Part shown: positions 1-8,844 of the stretch, piece by piece | Layout: each line of letters starts with the position of its first letter | How positions within the stretch are numbered: the first letter of the stretch is position 1 | From: Tenacibaculum sp. Bg11-29 | GTDB taxonomy: Bacteria; Bacteroidota; Bacteroidia; Flavobacteriales; Flavobacteriaceae | Direction: 5' to 3' | Assembly: GCF_002836595.1 (NCBI RefSeq) | Contig: NZ_PJBB01000003.1 | Location: 1-64,000, forward strand | DNA: 64,000 nucleotides | Translations under genes and position numbers: made by a program | The notes under the pieces: generated by a model | Databases searched by the model: none | The model's input: the letters and a program-made list of their open reading frames with translations, nothing else | Told to the model about the DNA's origin: nothing

Positions 1-916
1 AACTATACGTGATTCCGGTTGTATTTGTTCCGGTAGTCGTAGTGGTTACTGTTCCTGCTCCTTGACAACGGGTACTTGTTGTTGGACTAAATGCTGCAAT
101 TGTTACTGTTGGTGTAACTGTTACTGCATGTGTTGTCATTGCTGGGCCACTACAACCTGTAGCACTTGCCGTGATTGTTGTGGTGCCACTCCAACCTGCG
201 ACATAGGTTACTTCTCCGGTTGCTCCGTTGATACTATTTCCACCTGTTAAGGAAGCGGCATCTAAACTATACGTGATTCCAGTTGTATTTGTTCCGGTAG
301 TCGTAGTGGTTACAGTTCCTGCTCCTTGACAACGGGTACTTGTTGTTGGACTAAATGCTGCAATCGTTACTGTTGGTGTAATTGTTACTGCATGCGTCGT
401 TGTTGCTGGGCCATTACATCCTGCGGCACTTGCCGTGATTGTACTTGTTCCACTCCAACCTGCTACATAGGTTACTTCTCCAGTTGCTCCGTTAATACTA
501 TTTCCGCCTGTTAAGGAAGCGGCATCTAAACTATACGTGATTCCGGTTGTATTTATTCCGGTAGTCGTAGTGGTTACAGTTCCTGCTCCTTGACAACGGG
601 TACTTGTTGTTGGACTGAATGCTGCAATGGTTACTGTTGGTGTAATTGTTACTACATGTGTCGTTGTTGCTGGGCCACTACATCCTGCGGCACTTGCCGT
701 GATTGTTGTGGTGCCACTCCAACCTGCTACATAGGTTACTTCTCCGGTTGCTCCGTTGATGCTATTTCCACCTGTTAAGGAAGCGGCATCTAAACTATAC
801 GTGATTCCGGTTGTATTTGTTCCGGTTGTCGTTGTCGTTACATTTCCTGCTCCTTGGCATCTTGTGCTCGTTGTTGGACTAAACGCGGCGATTGTTACTG
901 TTGGCGTAACTGTTAC
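1..916 (-). repeat. Near-identical 264-bp tandem repeats inside the adhesin gene
   Basis: The anchor string ATnGTTACTGTTGG recurs at about 99, 363, 627 and 891, exactly 264 bp (88 codons) apart. Copies differ at only a few positions, including silent third-base changes. Each unit encodes one PKD-like domain with the motifs SPTTSTRCQGAG, LDAASLTGGNSINGATG and VAGWSGT. The array continues beyond base 1, so the copy number is unknown. Confidence 0.93.
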
Positions 917-3610
917 AATTGGCTTATCAACAAGTTCACTACTACAAGTACCATTTGATGCAAGAATGTTATATGTTGTATTCACTATTGGAGTTACATT
1001 AAAATTAATATTACCTCCAGTTCCTGCTACTACTGAACCTACATTACTGTCGTCACTATCCAATCTTAATTGGTAATTCACACCAGAAACACTCAAGCTT
1101 AGCGTTATTGTTGCTGTAGCTCCTAAACAAATTGTATCATCACTTACAGCTAGCGTGTCATCTACAACACACAAAGTAGCACTAGTTTTTTCTCCACATG
1201 AATTATTAGCATGTTTAGCTACAACGTAATACGTTTTACCATTTAAACTCGCATTTGGATTTATTCCTAAAACTGAAGTTGTCACATTACTATATGGAGC
1301 GAAATTCGTAAGCATAGTACCTCCTGAATCGGGATCCCCATCATACCACTGATACGTTAAACCTCCAGTCGCGTTATTTGGTACACTATAATTAGGTGTT
1401 CCTGTTGTGAATGACGTCGCTTGATCAGCTGATGATACAACTGTGAAACTCACTGAACTTGCACTAACAGATGTAGAAACATTGCTGGGAGCAGTATCTA
1501 TATCTATATTTACTGCTAATATTTCTCCACCTACTACTCCGTCATAACTCGTTCCTAAAATTGCACCTCCAGTTGTTACTTGACCTGATGCATTAAATCC
1601 GTCTCCATCTAATATACCATCTGAATTAGCATCTACTCCTCCTGATTCTAAAACATCGTTACAGCCGTCATTATCACTATCTAGATCTAAATAATCTGGT
1701 GTTCCATCATCATCTGTATCAATACTGGTACCACATCCAAAAAGTGGCTCTATAGCTAAAGCATATACCTCTGATGTTCCTGGAAAAAAAGTGGTAGAAG
1801 CTGTACCTCCACTATTTGCTTCCATGTCAATTTCTAAACTAGTAACTTCTAAATCTGTATTTGGAGTAACGGCAAATGTTAATGATTGTTTTACCCATCC
1901 TCCTGCATCTAGAATTGTTGCCTGTGCAGGAGAAATAACCCAAGTTGCTGTTAATGTACCTTGATCTGTTACTATACTAACATTTCTATTTGTACCGACA
2001 TATCCTCCAGACGTATTTGCAATATTATCATATTGGTGAAAAACTAAGTTTAACAATCCATTTGAATCTATTGAAACCATTTTTGGACTTGCATATGTAA
2101 AAGAAAATATACCTCTTCCTCCTGTAGTATCATAGGCATTTATAAATATTTCTGGAGCTAATGGTGATGGCTGTCCTTGCACAGTTTGTAATTGCGTGTA
2201 ATCGGTATTATTGGAAGTATCAAACACTGAAAGACCAACACTAACCGCTCCGTCTAATAGATTTACTTCGGTAGAACCACAGAAACCTTCAGCTGTATCT
2301 AATATCCCATCATTATCATCATCTAAATCAGTAGCATCATCTATACCATCCCCATCATTATCTGGCAAAACCGTAACCGTAACCGTAGATGAACTACAAT
2401 TAGTAGGAGCTGGTTTACATGTACTGTAAACTAATGAATATACACCTGGCATTGTTCCTGGAGCTACATTAATCGCTCCAGTACTTGTATTTAAGCTAAC
2501 TCCTGCATTTGTTGAACTTACTTCTACTAAATCTACCTCTGCAATTGGAGGGTTTGTTACAATACCTACAGTATCGTTTACTAAAACATTTGCTACTGCT
2601 ACACCACCTGAAGTTGTAACAACACTTCCTGAATCATCACTAGTTATAATAATTGGAAGTCCACCTACACTTGATACAAATACTCCAGAATCTAAACTTG
2701 CATCACCTACGTCAGCAATAGCTATTTTCATATGATAAGTAACTCCAACTATTAAGTTTATGTTTGTTGTAAATTTCTTAGTTATTCCATTAAACTCTAC
2801 ATGAATAGGCTTTGCTTGATCATTTAAACTACATGAAGCCGAATTATTAGGATCCGCATCATTATCAAGACTATGCCCATTATTTATATATAAAGCTGAT
2901 TGCGTTAAATCTGTTAAGGTTACACCATCTTGTGCACAACCTTTAAATCCCGCATTTATATTATTTATTGACACCGCATTAGAAGTACCTGGTACTATCG
3001 CTAAATTTAAAGCAGGTGTTTCTCCAAAATCATAAGTATTGTTATTATTTACATCTCCATCTGGAACTCCAGGATCAGACCCTGTGGGATCTGAAACAAA
3101 GAAACCAAATACATCATTAAAAACTGACCCTACATAATCTGGAAATTCTTCTGAACCAAATTGATACTCAACCAAAACACCTACATAATTAGGTTGTGCA
3201 ACAAAATCAAATTCAAAAACAACAACATCTCTGTTTGCTGACGTATTTATATTTGTTAAATCTTCGTCATTAAAAGCAAAACCTCCATCAAATCCTTCAG
3301 AAGTATAACTATTTAGATTGCTATTATTAAAAGTTGTTGCTATAGATGAAGTAGTAAATGCAATTCCACTATCAACTTCTAAAGCAGCTCCAGCAGTTCC
3401 ATTTGAAAAAATACCTATCTGATTTGCTGCTCCTGATGTTATTACAGGATTACTAATAATAATACCTGATGATTGCAACTCCGTAGCTATTGCTGCAGCT
3501 GTAGGGTTTGTACTATATGTTGCTTGCGAAAAGGCAGTATTTATTTTTATAAATAAAAATACAACAAATAGTAAAAATAGTTTATTCTTTAAAAAGTACT
3601 TTTTAATCAT
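1..3610 (-). CDS. Giant secreted choice-of-anchor L adhesin, C-terminus outside the window
   Basis: The frame is open from ATG 3610 to the window edge (1203 codons) with no stop, so the gene is partial. Residues 1-29 form a signal peptide ending in TAFSQ. Residues about 30-240 resemble the choice-of-anchor L domain (ISNPVITSG, GIAFTTSS, EYQFGSEEFPDYVGSVFNDV). Two Asp-rich, calcium-binding, thrombospondin type 3-like stretches lie near residues 415-440 (DNDGDGIDDATD) and 620-665. PKD/Ig-like repeats of 88 residues, each with one Cys pair, start near residue 900. This architecture is typical of T9SS-exported flavobacterial surface proteins that end in a gliding-motility-type sorting domain; that end is not visible, so T9SS export is inferred. 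The likely role is adhesion or surface matrix. No operon partner is seen, and 1.5 kb without genes lies upstream. Confidence 0.85.
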   Translation of the reverse strand, partial: MIKKYFLKNKLFLLFVVFLFIKINTAFSQATYSTNPTAAAIATELQSSGIIISNPVITSGAANQIGIFSNGTAGAALEVDSGIAFTTSSIATTFNNSNLNSYTSEGFDGGFAFNDEDLTNINTSANRDVVVFEFDFVAQPNYVGVLVEYQFGSEEFPDYVGSVFNDVFGFFVSDPTGSDPGVPDGDVNNNNTYDFGETPALNLAIVPGTSNAVSINNINAGFKGCAQDGVTLTDLTQSALYINNGHSLDNDADPNNSASCSLNDQAKPIHVEFNGITKKFTTNINLIVGVTYHMKIAIADVGDASLDSGVFVSSVGGLPIIITSDDSGSVVTTSGGVAVANVLVNDTVGIVTNPPIAEVDLVEVSSTNAGVSLNTSTGAINVAPGTMPGVYSLVYSTCKPAPTNCSSSTVTVTVLPDNDGDGIDDATDLDDDNDGILDTAEGFCGSTEVNLLDGAVSVGLSVFDTSNNTDYTQLQTVQGQPSPLAPEIFINAYDTTGGRGIFSFTYASPKMVSIDSNGLLNLVFHQYDNIANTSGGYVGTNRNVSIVTDQGTLTATWVISPAQATILDAGGWVKQSLTFAVTPNTDLEVTSLEIDMEANSGGTASTTFFPGTSEVYALAIEPLFGCGTSIDTDDDGTPDYLDLDSDNDGCNDVLESGGVDANSDGILDGDGFNASGQVTTGGAILGTSYDGVVGGEILAVNIDIDTAPSNVSTSVSASSVSFTVVSSADQATSFTTGTPNYSVPNNATGGLTYQWYDGDPDSGGTMLTNFAPYSNVTTSVLGINPNASLNGKTYYVVAKHANNSCGEKTSATLCVVDDTLAVSDDTICLGATATITLSLSVSGVNYQLRLDSDDSNVGSVVAGTGGNINFNVTPIVNTTYNILASNGTCSSELVDKPIVTVTPTVTIAAFSPTTSTRCQGAGNVTTTTTGTNTTGITYSLDAASLTGGNSINGATGEVTYVAGWSGTTTITASAAGCSGPATTTHVVTITPTVTIAAFSPTTSTRCQGAGTVTTTTTGINTTGITYSLDAASLTGGNSINGATGEVTYVAGWSGTSTITASAAGCNGPATTTHAVTITPTVTIAAFSPTTSTRCQGAGTVTTTTTGTNTTGITYSLDAASLTGGNSINGATGEVTYVAGWSGTTTITASATGCSGPAMTTHAVTVTPTVTIAAFSPTTSTRCQGAGTVTTTTTGTNTTGITYS

Positions 3611-5142
3611 AATTTAGAAGATTAGATTAATTAATTTTGGTTATTGATTTATAGTTCATAAATAAGTAGTTAACCTATTTATGTGTTTATATTATTTAAG
3701 TGTTCATTTAAAACATACTTAAACACCTTATTTTTATATGATTATTACACTTCAGTTTCTTAAAAAAATTAATACTTTTTAAGTGTAAATGACTTTTCTG
3801 AAAATAGAAAAAACATATTATTATCGAATTTATCTGTTAACTTATGTATTAAACTACTTATTGGTTTCAATAAAAGAATAACAACGTTTGCTATTAACTG
3901 ATACACCTACTTATCTTGAAAACTATTTTCAAAAAAAACGCACCAATTACTAAAAGCTAGACTACTTAACTATTAGCTAAAAATGTTAATAAAAAAATCA
4001 TTTGGTAACTGATCCCCCCATTGGAAGCAACACTCAAGATATTAACAACAATTTAACAAATAATCTGAGTAAATCCAAAAAAAATATTTTTATTTATATT
4101 TCATAAAAAATCAACCAACTAACTAGCAAACAATTAAAATATATTTCAATAAAAAAGTGTGCCTAAATAATTACTCAATGTATTTAATAAAAAAAGTAAA
4201 ACAACTTATTTTACCATAAAAGAAGTATGGTAAAACCGTAAAATTTACAAAATAGTTAACACATATATTAAGCGAGTATTAAACTGCACAAAAAACATAT
4301 AAAGAGCTAACTTATAGTTTATTAGAAAATTAAATCCCTATAAAAAAGATACATATACAAGCTATTTCACAAATAAATTATTACTCTTCATTAAATACTT
4401 ACTACATTAATCATAATAGTAAGACACTTTTATTTTTAGCAAGTCACACAAATTAATTTTTTAGTTATTGTTAAAAAAAATAAAATGAAGTGTTAAAAAT
4501 GTTAATTAAATAAAAATACCACAATAAAAAACTAAAAAGAAGAGGTTATCAAGTTAACAGAAAGCAAAAAAAGAGCTTTTAAATTGAAAAAACAATTACT
4601 ATAAGAAGTCAATACTCTTTGTAATCTACAGAAAAAGAAGTGTACTAATTTATTATTTACAAAACGGAATTACCAAGAGGCTAACACGTATTTCATGAGC
4701 AACAATAATTTGCTTTAGTCTCACTACTCAAACATCTTTTATTTAATATTTAGAAACGATTAAAAATAGCATCATTATAAGTCATCTTACTGTACAGCAA
4801 TGAAGTTATATTATAAGCCCTAAAATTGAAAATAATTACTCTTTTTCATAATACTGAAAGAGAACTGTAAAATGCACTGTAATAGAAAAGACCTTAAACT
4901 TTCGTCTAAGGCCTTTTCATCTAACCAAACTTAGTATAAAAACTAACTACTACTATTTTTAATCCCTTTAATAATAATAAACTTCTCTTTTTAGATACTT
5001 CTTAAAAAGATTTCTCTTAGTCAGAGAAGTTATGTAAGGGGATATATCTTTTATTTTTTTTAAACTATATTTTTTAGAACTACAAAATCTTGTCTACATT
5101 TATAAGACACTCTTATTTATGATAAGTCACATAAGTTCAAAA
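3611..5142. other. 1.5-kb AT-rich stretch without recognisable genes
   Basis: Neither strand has a convincing reading frame. It must contain the promoter of the adhesin gene, but no clear TAnnTTTG box was found near 3610. It holds one imperfect hairpin (4886-4917) and two diverged copies of a 36-bp motif (4419-4454 and 5102-5137, both with AAGACAC..TTATTT...AAGTCACA). A small RNA or old gene debris is possible; nothing more can be supported. Confidence 0.6.
4886..4917. terminator. Orphan terminator-like hairpin
   Basis: AAAAGACCTTA pairs with TAAGGCCTTTT across a 10-base loop, with one A-C mismatch. The A-run and T-run flanks look like a bidirectional intrinsic terminator, but no gene ends nearby, so it may close an unannotated transcript. 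Confidence 0.4.
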
Positions 5143-5175
5143 AAAAACTCAAAAAAAAGTTTTTTTTGAGTTTTT
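5143..5175 (-). terminator. Intrinsic terminator of the oppB-tlpA-tpiA-prmA-clpS operon
   Basis: A perfect 16-bp inverted repeat (AAAAACTCAAAAAAAA and its complement) around a single G overlaps the stop codon of the last gene at 5174-5176. No comparable hairpin was seen between the genes upstream, which supports one transcript from about 9921 to here. Confidence 0.75.
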
Positions 5176-5446
5176 AATATAAATATTTTCTTAAAATTAT
5201 TCGATGTTCTGGCTTAGATTTATCATAATCATTTACAAGCAATTCAAGTATTTCTGGTTGTTCAAAACCAACTTCTAATTTTGATTTATATTTAGAAACA
5301 TATAATTTATAGGCTTCTTTCTTTTTTTCAAATATTAAAAAATGATGTTCATTTAATATCGAAAAACAAATTTCATTTCCTGAAAAGGCTTCTGATTTAT
5401 CGCTCATAAATTCAGAAAACTCGTAATATCTAAAAACACTTTCCAT
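5174..5446 (-). CDS. Small conserved-looking protein of unknown function, downstream of clpS
   Basis: A 90-residue, mainly acidic and aromatic soluble protein without signal peptide, membrane segment or recognised motif. ATG 5446 was chosen: it lies one base after the clpS stop (TAATATG), whereas the longer frame would need a TTG at 5455 inside clpS. It is the last gene of a tight operon and the terminator hairpin overlaps its stop. Position beside the ClpS adaptor could suggest a proteostasis role, but this is only context; I do not recognise the family. Confidence 0.7.
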   Translation of the reverse strand: MESVFRYYEFSEFMSDKSEAFSGNEICFSILNEHHFLIFEKKKEAYKLYVSKYKSKLEVGFEQPEILELLVNDYDKSKPEHRIILRKYLY

Positions 5447-5447
5447 A

Positions 5448-5723
5448 TTAAACAATCTCTGCGGATAAACCTAACTGCAATAACCTAGAACATTTACCTT
5501 CTAAATCTTTATACTCTCCTGTTTTCACAGCACACTTACCTTTATAATGAACTAAAACAGAACATTGCTCTGCCTGCTCTAATGTATGATCACAAACACT
5601 TACTAGGCTATCAATTACAAAATCAAAAGTATTTACATCATCATTATGTAAGATAATTTCGTGCTTTTTTGTTTCCTGAATTAAAACATCTAGCTCTTCT
5701 TGTATTTTTTCTATCGTACTCAT
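5448..5723 (-). CDS. clpS: ATP-dependent Clp protease adaptor ClpS
   Basis: A 91-residue protein with the ClpS hallmark ILHNDDVNTFDFVI near residues 24-37 (the NDD segment binds N-degron substrates), followed by the helix with the family His and Glu (CDHTLEQAEQCSVLVHYKG). ClpS hands N-end-rule substrates to ClpAP; in Bacteroidetes the partner is a ClpA/C-type ATPase encoded elsewhere. The ATG at 5723 directly abuts the TAA of prmA (TAAATG), so translation is probably coupled. Size is normal for the family. Confidence 0.93.
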   Translation of the reverse strand: MSTIEKIQEELDVLIQETKKHEIILHNDDVNTFDFVIDSLVSVCDHTLEQAEQCSVLVHYKGKCAVKTGEYKDLEGKCSRLLQLGLSAEIV

Positions 5724-6563
5724 TTATGCCGTTTTTTGATACTGCAAAGCTACCCAATTATTTCTTTTAATTGTCTTATTTAATGTTAAACCATATTTAG
5801 ACACCTCTTCATCAATAATTATAATATCTTCACTATAAAATCCACTTAACAATAATACACCCGTTTTATTCAAACAATTTGTATATACCTCAATATCACT
5901 CAATAGAATATTACGGTTAATATTCGCAATAATTAAGTCATATTTCTTATTTACTAGTAATGATGAATCTCCTTCGAAAACAGAAATATTTTTACAACCA
6001 TTTCTTTCGACGTTTTCTAATGAATTTTCATAACACCAAGCATCAATATCAATTGCATCAATTGGTTGTGCTCCTTTCTTTTCAGCAAAAATTGCTAAAA
6101 TCCCTGTTCCACATCCCATATCTAACACTTTCTTATTCTTAACATCTAAATCAAGTAAGTGTTGCACCATCATATGAGTAGTTTCATGATGCCCTGTACC
6201 AAAACTCATTTTAGGTTCAATAACAATATCATACTTTAAGTTTGGGTTTTCATGAAACGGCGCTCTTATACTCACTAAATCATTAACTTTAATTTGATTA
6301 AAGTTCTTCTCCCATTCAGCATTCCAATTTGTTTGCGCTATTTCTTTGTAATTAAAGTTAATTACAAACGCTTCTGATTTTAAAATATAAACGTCTTCTA
6401 ACATGTTTTCTTTCCATTCATTTTTTTGAATGTATGCTACAACTCCGTTTTCGTTTTCGACAAAACTCTCAAAACCAACTTCTCCTAACTCAGCTATTAA
6501 AATTTCAGTTGCTGGTTCTTTAGGTGTTATCTCAAAAACATATTCTATATAAATATTATCCAT
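5724..6563 (-). CDS. prmA: Ribosomal protein L11 methyltransferase PrmA
   Basis: A 279-residue cytosolic class I SAM methyltransferase. The N-terminal substrate-recognition part contains the NWNAEWEKNF signature near residue 80. The catalytic half has PKMSFGTGHHETT, the SAM loop LDMGCGTGILAIFA and the NPPY-like element IIANINRN. It trimethylates ribosomal protein L11. The start ATG overlaps the tpiA stop (TAATG), and clpS follows without a gap. The tpiA-prmA-clpS order resembles that of other Bacteroidetes. Confidence 0.94.
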   Translation of the reverse strand: MDNIYIEYVFEITPKEPATEILIAELGEVGFESFVENENGVVAYIQKNEWKENMLEDVYILKSEAFVINFNYKEIAQTNWNAEWEKNFNQIKVNDLVSIRAPFHENPNLKYDIVIEPKMSFGTGHHETTHMMVQHLLDLDVKNKKVLDMGCGTGILAIFAEKKGAQPIDAIDIDAWCYENSLENVERNGCKNISVFEGDSSLLVNKKYDLIIANINRNILLSDIEVYTNCLNKTGVLLLSGFYSEDIIIIDEEVSKYGLTLNKTIKRNNWVALQYQKTA

Positions 6564-7327
6564 TAAATCGATTTAATAATATCAATAAAGTCGTCTGCTT
6601 TTAAAGCAGCTCCTCCAATTAATCCTCCATCTACATCTTCTTTTGAAAAAATCTCTTTAGCGTTGGCTGGTTTTACACTACCTCCATATAATACAGAAAT
6701 ATTATTCGCCACTTCGTTTCCGTATTCATCTTTTATAATACCTCTAACAAAAGCATGCATCTCTTGTGCTTGTTCTGGAGAAGCTGTTTCTCCTGTTCCG
6801 ATTGCCCAAACTGGTTCATAAGCCAAAATTATTTTAGAAAAATCTTCTTTTTTAAGATGAAACAACCCTTTTTTAAGTTGGCTTTCAACAACACTAAAAT
6901 GATTACCTGATTTTCTATCTGCTAATAATTCACCAAAACAAAAAATCACTTCTAATTTGTTGGCTAACGCTGCATTTACTTTCTCTGCAAGAATCTCGTC
7001 TGTTTCTCCGAAATACTCTCTACGTTCTGAATGACCAATAAGTACTAACTTTAATCCTAATGAAGTTAACATATCAGCTGAAATCTCTCCAGTAAAAGCA
7101 CCACTTTTTGTTTGATGCATATTTTGCGCAGCTACTTCTATTTTAGATTTTTTTGTTCTTTTTACAGCAGTACTTAAGTTTACAAAACTAGGTGCAATAA
7201 TCACCCTAGTATTATCGTCTACTTTTTTCTTGATCCCTTTCTTAATTCCTTTGATTAACTTTTTAGTTTCATCAAGGTTGTTATTCATCTTCCAGTTACC
7301 TGCTATTATCTTTTTTCTCAAAATCAC
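6563..7327 (-). CDS. tpiA: Triosephosphate isomerase
   Basis: Interconverts dihydroxyacetone phosphate and glyceraldehyde 3-phosphate in glycolysis. Visible active-site elements are AGNWKMN (substrate-binding Asn and Lys), IGHSERR (electrophilic His), AYEPVWAIGTG (catalytic Glu and loop 6) and YGGSVKPAN (phosphate binding). Length about 252-254 is normal. The start is ambiguous: GTG at 7327 gives MILRKKIIAGNW, but TTG at 7321 gives MRKKIIAGNW, the usual family start; the GTG may instead belong to the ribosome-binding sequence AAGGTGAT. It lies downstream of the thioredoxin-like genes and overlaps prmA by one base. Confidence 0.95.
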   Translation of the reverse strand: MILRKKIIAGNWKMNNNLDETKKLIKGIKKGIKKKVDDNTRVIIAPSFVNLSTAVKRTKKSKIEVAAQNMHQTKSGAFTGEISADMLTSLGLKLVLIGHSERREYFGETDEILAEKVNAALANKLEVIFCFGELLADRKSGNHFSVVESQLKKGLFHLKKEDFSKIILAYEPVWAIGTGETASPEQAQEMHAFVRGIIKDEYGNEVANNISVLYGGSVKPANAKEIFSKEDVDGGLIGGAALKADDFIDIIKSI

Positions 7328-7343
7328 CTTATAATTTATATTC

Positions 7344-7838
7344 TTATTTTTCTTTTAATGCTGCCTCTAATCTTGGATCAAACGATTCCATAACACTCGC
7401 TAAAGAAATAATACCTCTTTCGTTTACCACCATGTAACTTGGAACATCATTAATACCTAAACTTTTTGCGTATCCTGATTTAAGCGATGCTGGCAAGAAA
7501 TAATGATCTCCTTCAATATTAAAGAATCTTTCTATTCCTTTTTTCCATTGAGAAATGGTTTTATCTATTGATAAAAACACAAAAACAACATCAGGGTTTT
7601 CTGCTTTTAATTTTTTAATTTGTGGTATCCCAGAAACACACTCTGCACACCAAGAAGCACAAACTTCAAACATTACCTTTTTACCTTTATATTTTGCAAG
7701 GATTTCTTTAAACGTAATTGTTTCTTCGTTTATTGTTAAAAATTCTTCATTTAAAACCTCTTTTGAAAAAGCGGCTGGTTTTTCTGCATTACAAGATGCA
7801 AATAAAACAAAAACGGTTAAGTATAATATTATTTTCAT
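7344..7838 (-). CDS. TlpA-like thioredoxin-fold lipoprotein, copy 1 (CxxC intact)
   Basis: A 164-residue protein with a lipobox (LFASC, lipid-carrying Cys16) and a TlpA/ResA-type thioredoxin fold with the redox motif ASWCAECVSG (Cys64 and Cys67) and cis-Pro near DVPSYMVV. It should sit in a membrane facing the periplasm and reduce or shuffle disulfides. It is the last of three tandem paralogues (7344-8843) that share the FKEIL, KGKK, LS-D, W-KG and HYY/HYF positions, so they arose by duplication. Only 16 bases separate it from tpiA. Confidence 0.87.
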   Translation of the reverse strand: MKIILYLTVFVLFASCNAEKPAAFSKEVLNEEFLTINEETITFKEILAKYKGKKVMFEVCASWCAECVSGIPQIKKLKAENPDVVFVFLSIDKTISQWKKGIERFFNIEGDHYFLPASLKSGYAKSLGINDVPSYMVVNERGIISLASVMESFDPRLEAALKEK

Positions 7839-7872
7839 GGGAAAAATTAGTTTTACAACTGTTAAAAATAAG

Positions 7873-8364
7873 TTATTTTTTTAATATCTCAGTTATTAAA
7901 TTGTCAGTTATTTTAGTTTCGTTAAAAATAATTATTTTACCTTCTTCATCTACCACTAAATAACGAGGAATCCAGCTTAATCCAAGAAATTTACAAAAAT
8001 CTCCTTCCCACCCCGTTTTTATATAGTAATGCTGTCCTTTTATTCCTAACCGACTAACTCCTTCTTTCCAAGGTCCGACACCTCTGTCTAATGACAAATA
8101 CAAATATACAATTTCGAGATTTGTCTCTTGAAGCTTCTTTATTTTTGGCAGCCCCTTTAAACAATCTTTACACCAAGATGCCCAAATATCAATCACAATT
8201 TTTTTTCCTTTATTTTTTATTAAAATATCTTTAAACTTAACCTCTTCGTTATTCATTGATATAAAAGTATCTTCCAATGCTTTACTCGAAAACTCTACGG
8301 GGTTATAAACTGAGCAACTAAACAATAAATAGGTTGCTATAACCAATACTAAATTTTTTCTCAT
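7873..8364 (-). CDS. TlpA-like thioredoxin-fold lipoprotein, copy 2 (CxxC intact)
   Basis: A 163-residue paralogue of its neighbours. The lipobox is YLLFSC (Cys17), the redox motif WASWCKDCLKG (Cys65 and Cys68), and the cis-Pro loop SWIPRYLVVDEEGKI. Its ATG overlaps the TGA of the upstream copy (ATGA), so the two are translationally coupled. Like copy 1 it is probably a periplasmic thiol-disulfide oxidoreductase; its substrate is unknown. Confidence 0.87.
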   Translation of the reverse strand: MRKNLVLVIATYLLFSCSVYNPVEFSSKALEDTFISMNNEEVKFKDILIKNKGKKIVIDIWASWCKDCLKGLPKIKKLQETNLEIVYLYLSLDRGVGPWKEGVSRLGIKGQHYYIKTGWEGDFCKFLGLSWIPRYLVVDEEGKIIIFNETKITDNLITEILKK

Positions 8365-8843
8365 TTTATTTTATTTTTCAATTTCTGTGATACACTTGAT
8401 GATTTGTAAAGCTTTATTTCTCCGTTTTCATCTAGTATTAAAAACCTTGGTATTGTTTTTAGTTTTAAAAACGCTCCTAATTTCCCTTTTCCTTTTTTAG
8501 GAATGTAATAATGTTGCCCTTTTACCTTTATGTTTTGCAACCCTCTTTTCCAATCGAAATAAGAATGATCTACTGACAAAAAAACATATTCAATTGATGG
8601 ATTTTCTTTCTGAAAGGCAATAACATCATTAAAACTATCTTGACTTACCGGGCAGTAGGTTGCAAAAACCTGTATAAACAATTGCTTACCTTTATTTATC
8701 GCTAAAATTTCTTTTAAAGTAATTGAATCTCTATTTATTGTAACCAATTTCTCCTCTAATGCATATTTGTCAAAAGATTTAGGCTGAAAGACAGCACAAC
8801 TATTTAGTGTTAAAAGCACTACAAAAAATAAAGATATTTTCAT
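8361..8843 (-). CDS. TlpA-like lipoprotein, copy 3, with degraded active site (CPVS)
   Basis: A 160-residue lipoprotein (lipobox LTLNSC, Cys16) with the same fold as the next two genes and the cis-Pro loop TIPRFLILDENGEI. The active site reads FATYCPVSQDS: Cys64 is kept but the resolving Cys is Ser67, and the preceding Trp is Tyr. It therefore cannot run a normal dithiol cycle; a monothiol, peroxiredoxin-like or binding role is possible. It starts one base after the permease stop and is first of the three copies in the transcript. Confidence 0.85.
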   Translation of the reverse strand: MKISLFFVVLLTLNSCAVFQPKSFDKYALEEKLVTINRDSITLKEILAINKGKQLFIQVFATYCPVSQDSFNDVIAFQKENPSIEYVFLSVDHSYFDWKRGLQNIKVKGQHYYIPKKGKGKLGAFLKLKTIPRFLILDENGEIKLYKSSSVSQKLKNKIK

Positions 8844-8844
8844 T

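Noticed and set aside
1..916. Regular repeats as a possible CRISPR array
   Set aside because: The units are 264 bp, contiguous and coding, with no short repeats and unique spacers.
62..1076. Cys-rich plus-strand reading frames repeated every 264 bases
   Set aside because: They are the complement of the adhesin repeats; the minus frame is open for 1203 codons with signal peptide and domain motifs, while the plus frames have no start signals or family features.
4001..4030. C-run and GGAAG stretch in the gene-free region as a structured RNA
   Set aside because: No stable complementary partner or conserved RNA motif could be seen by eye.
5447..5455. Longer N-terminus (TTG start) for the gene after clpS
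   Set aside because: It would overlap clpS, while an ATG sits one base after the clpS stop.
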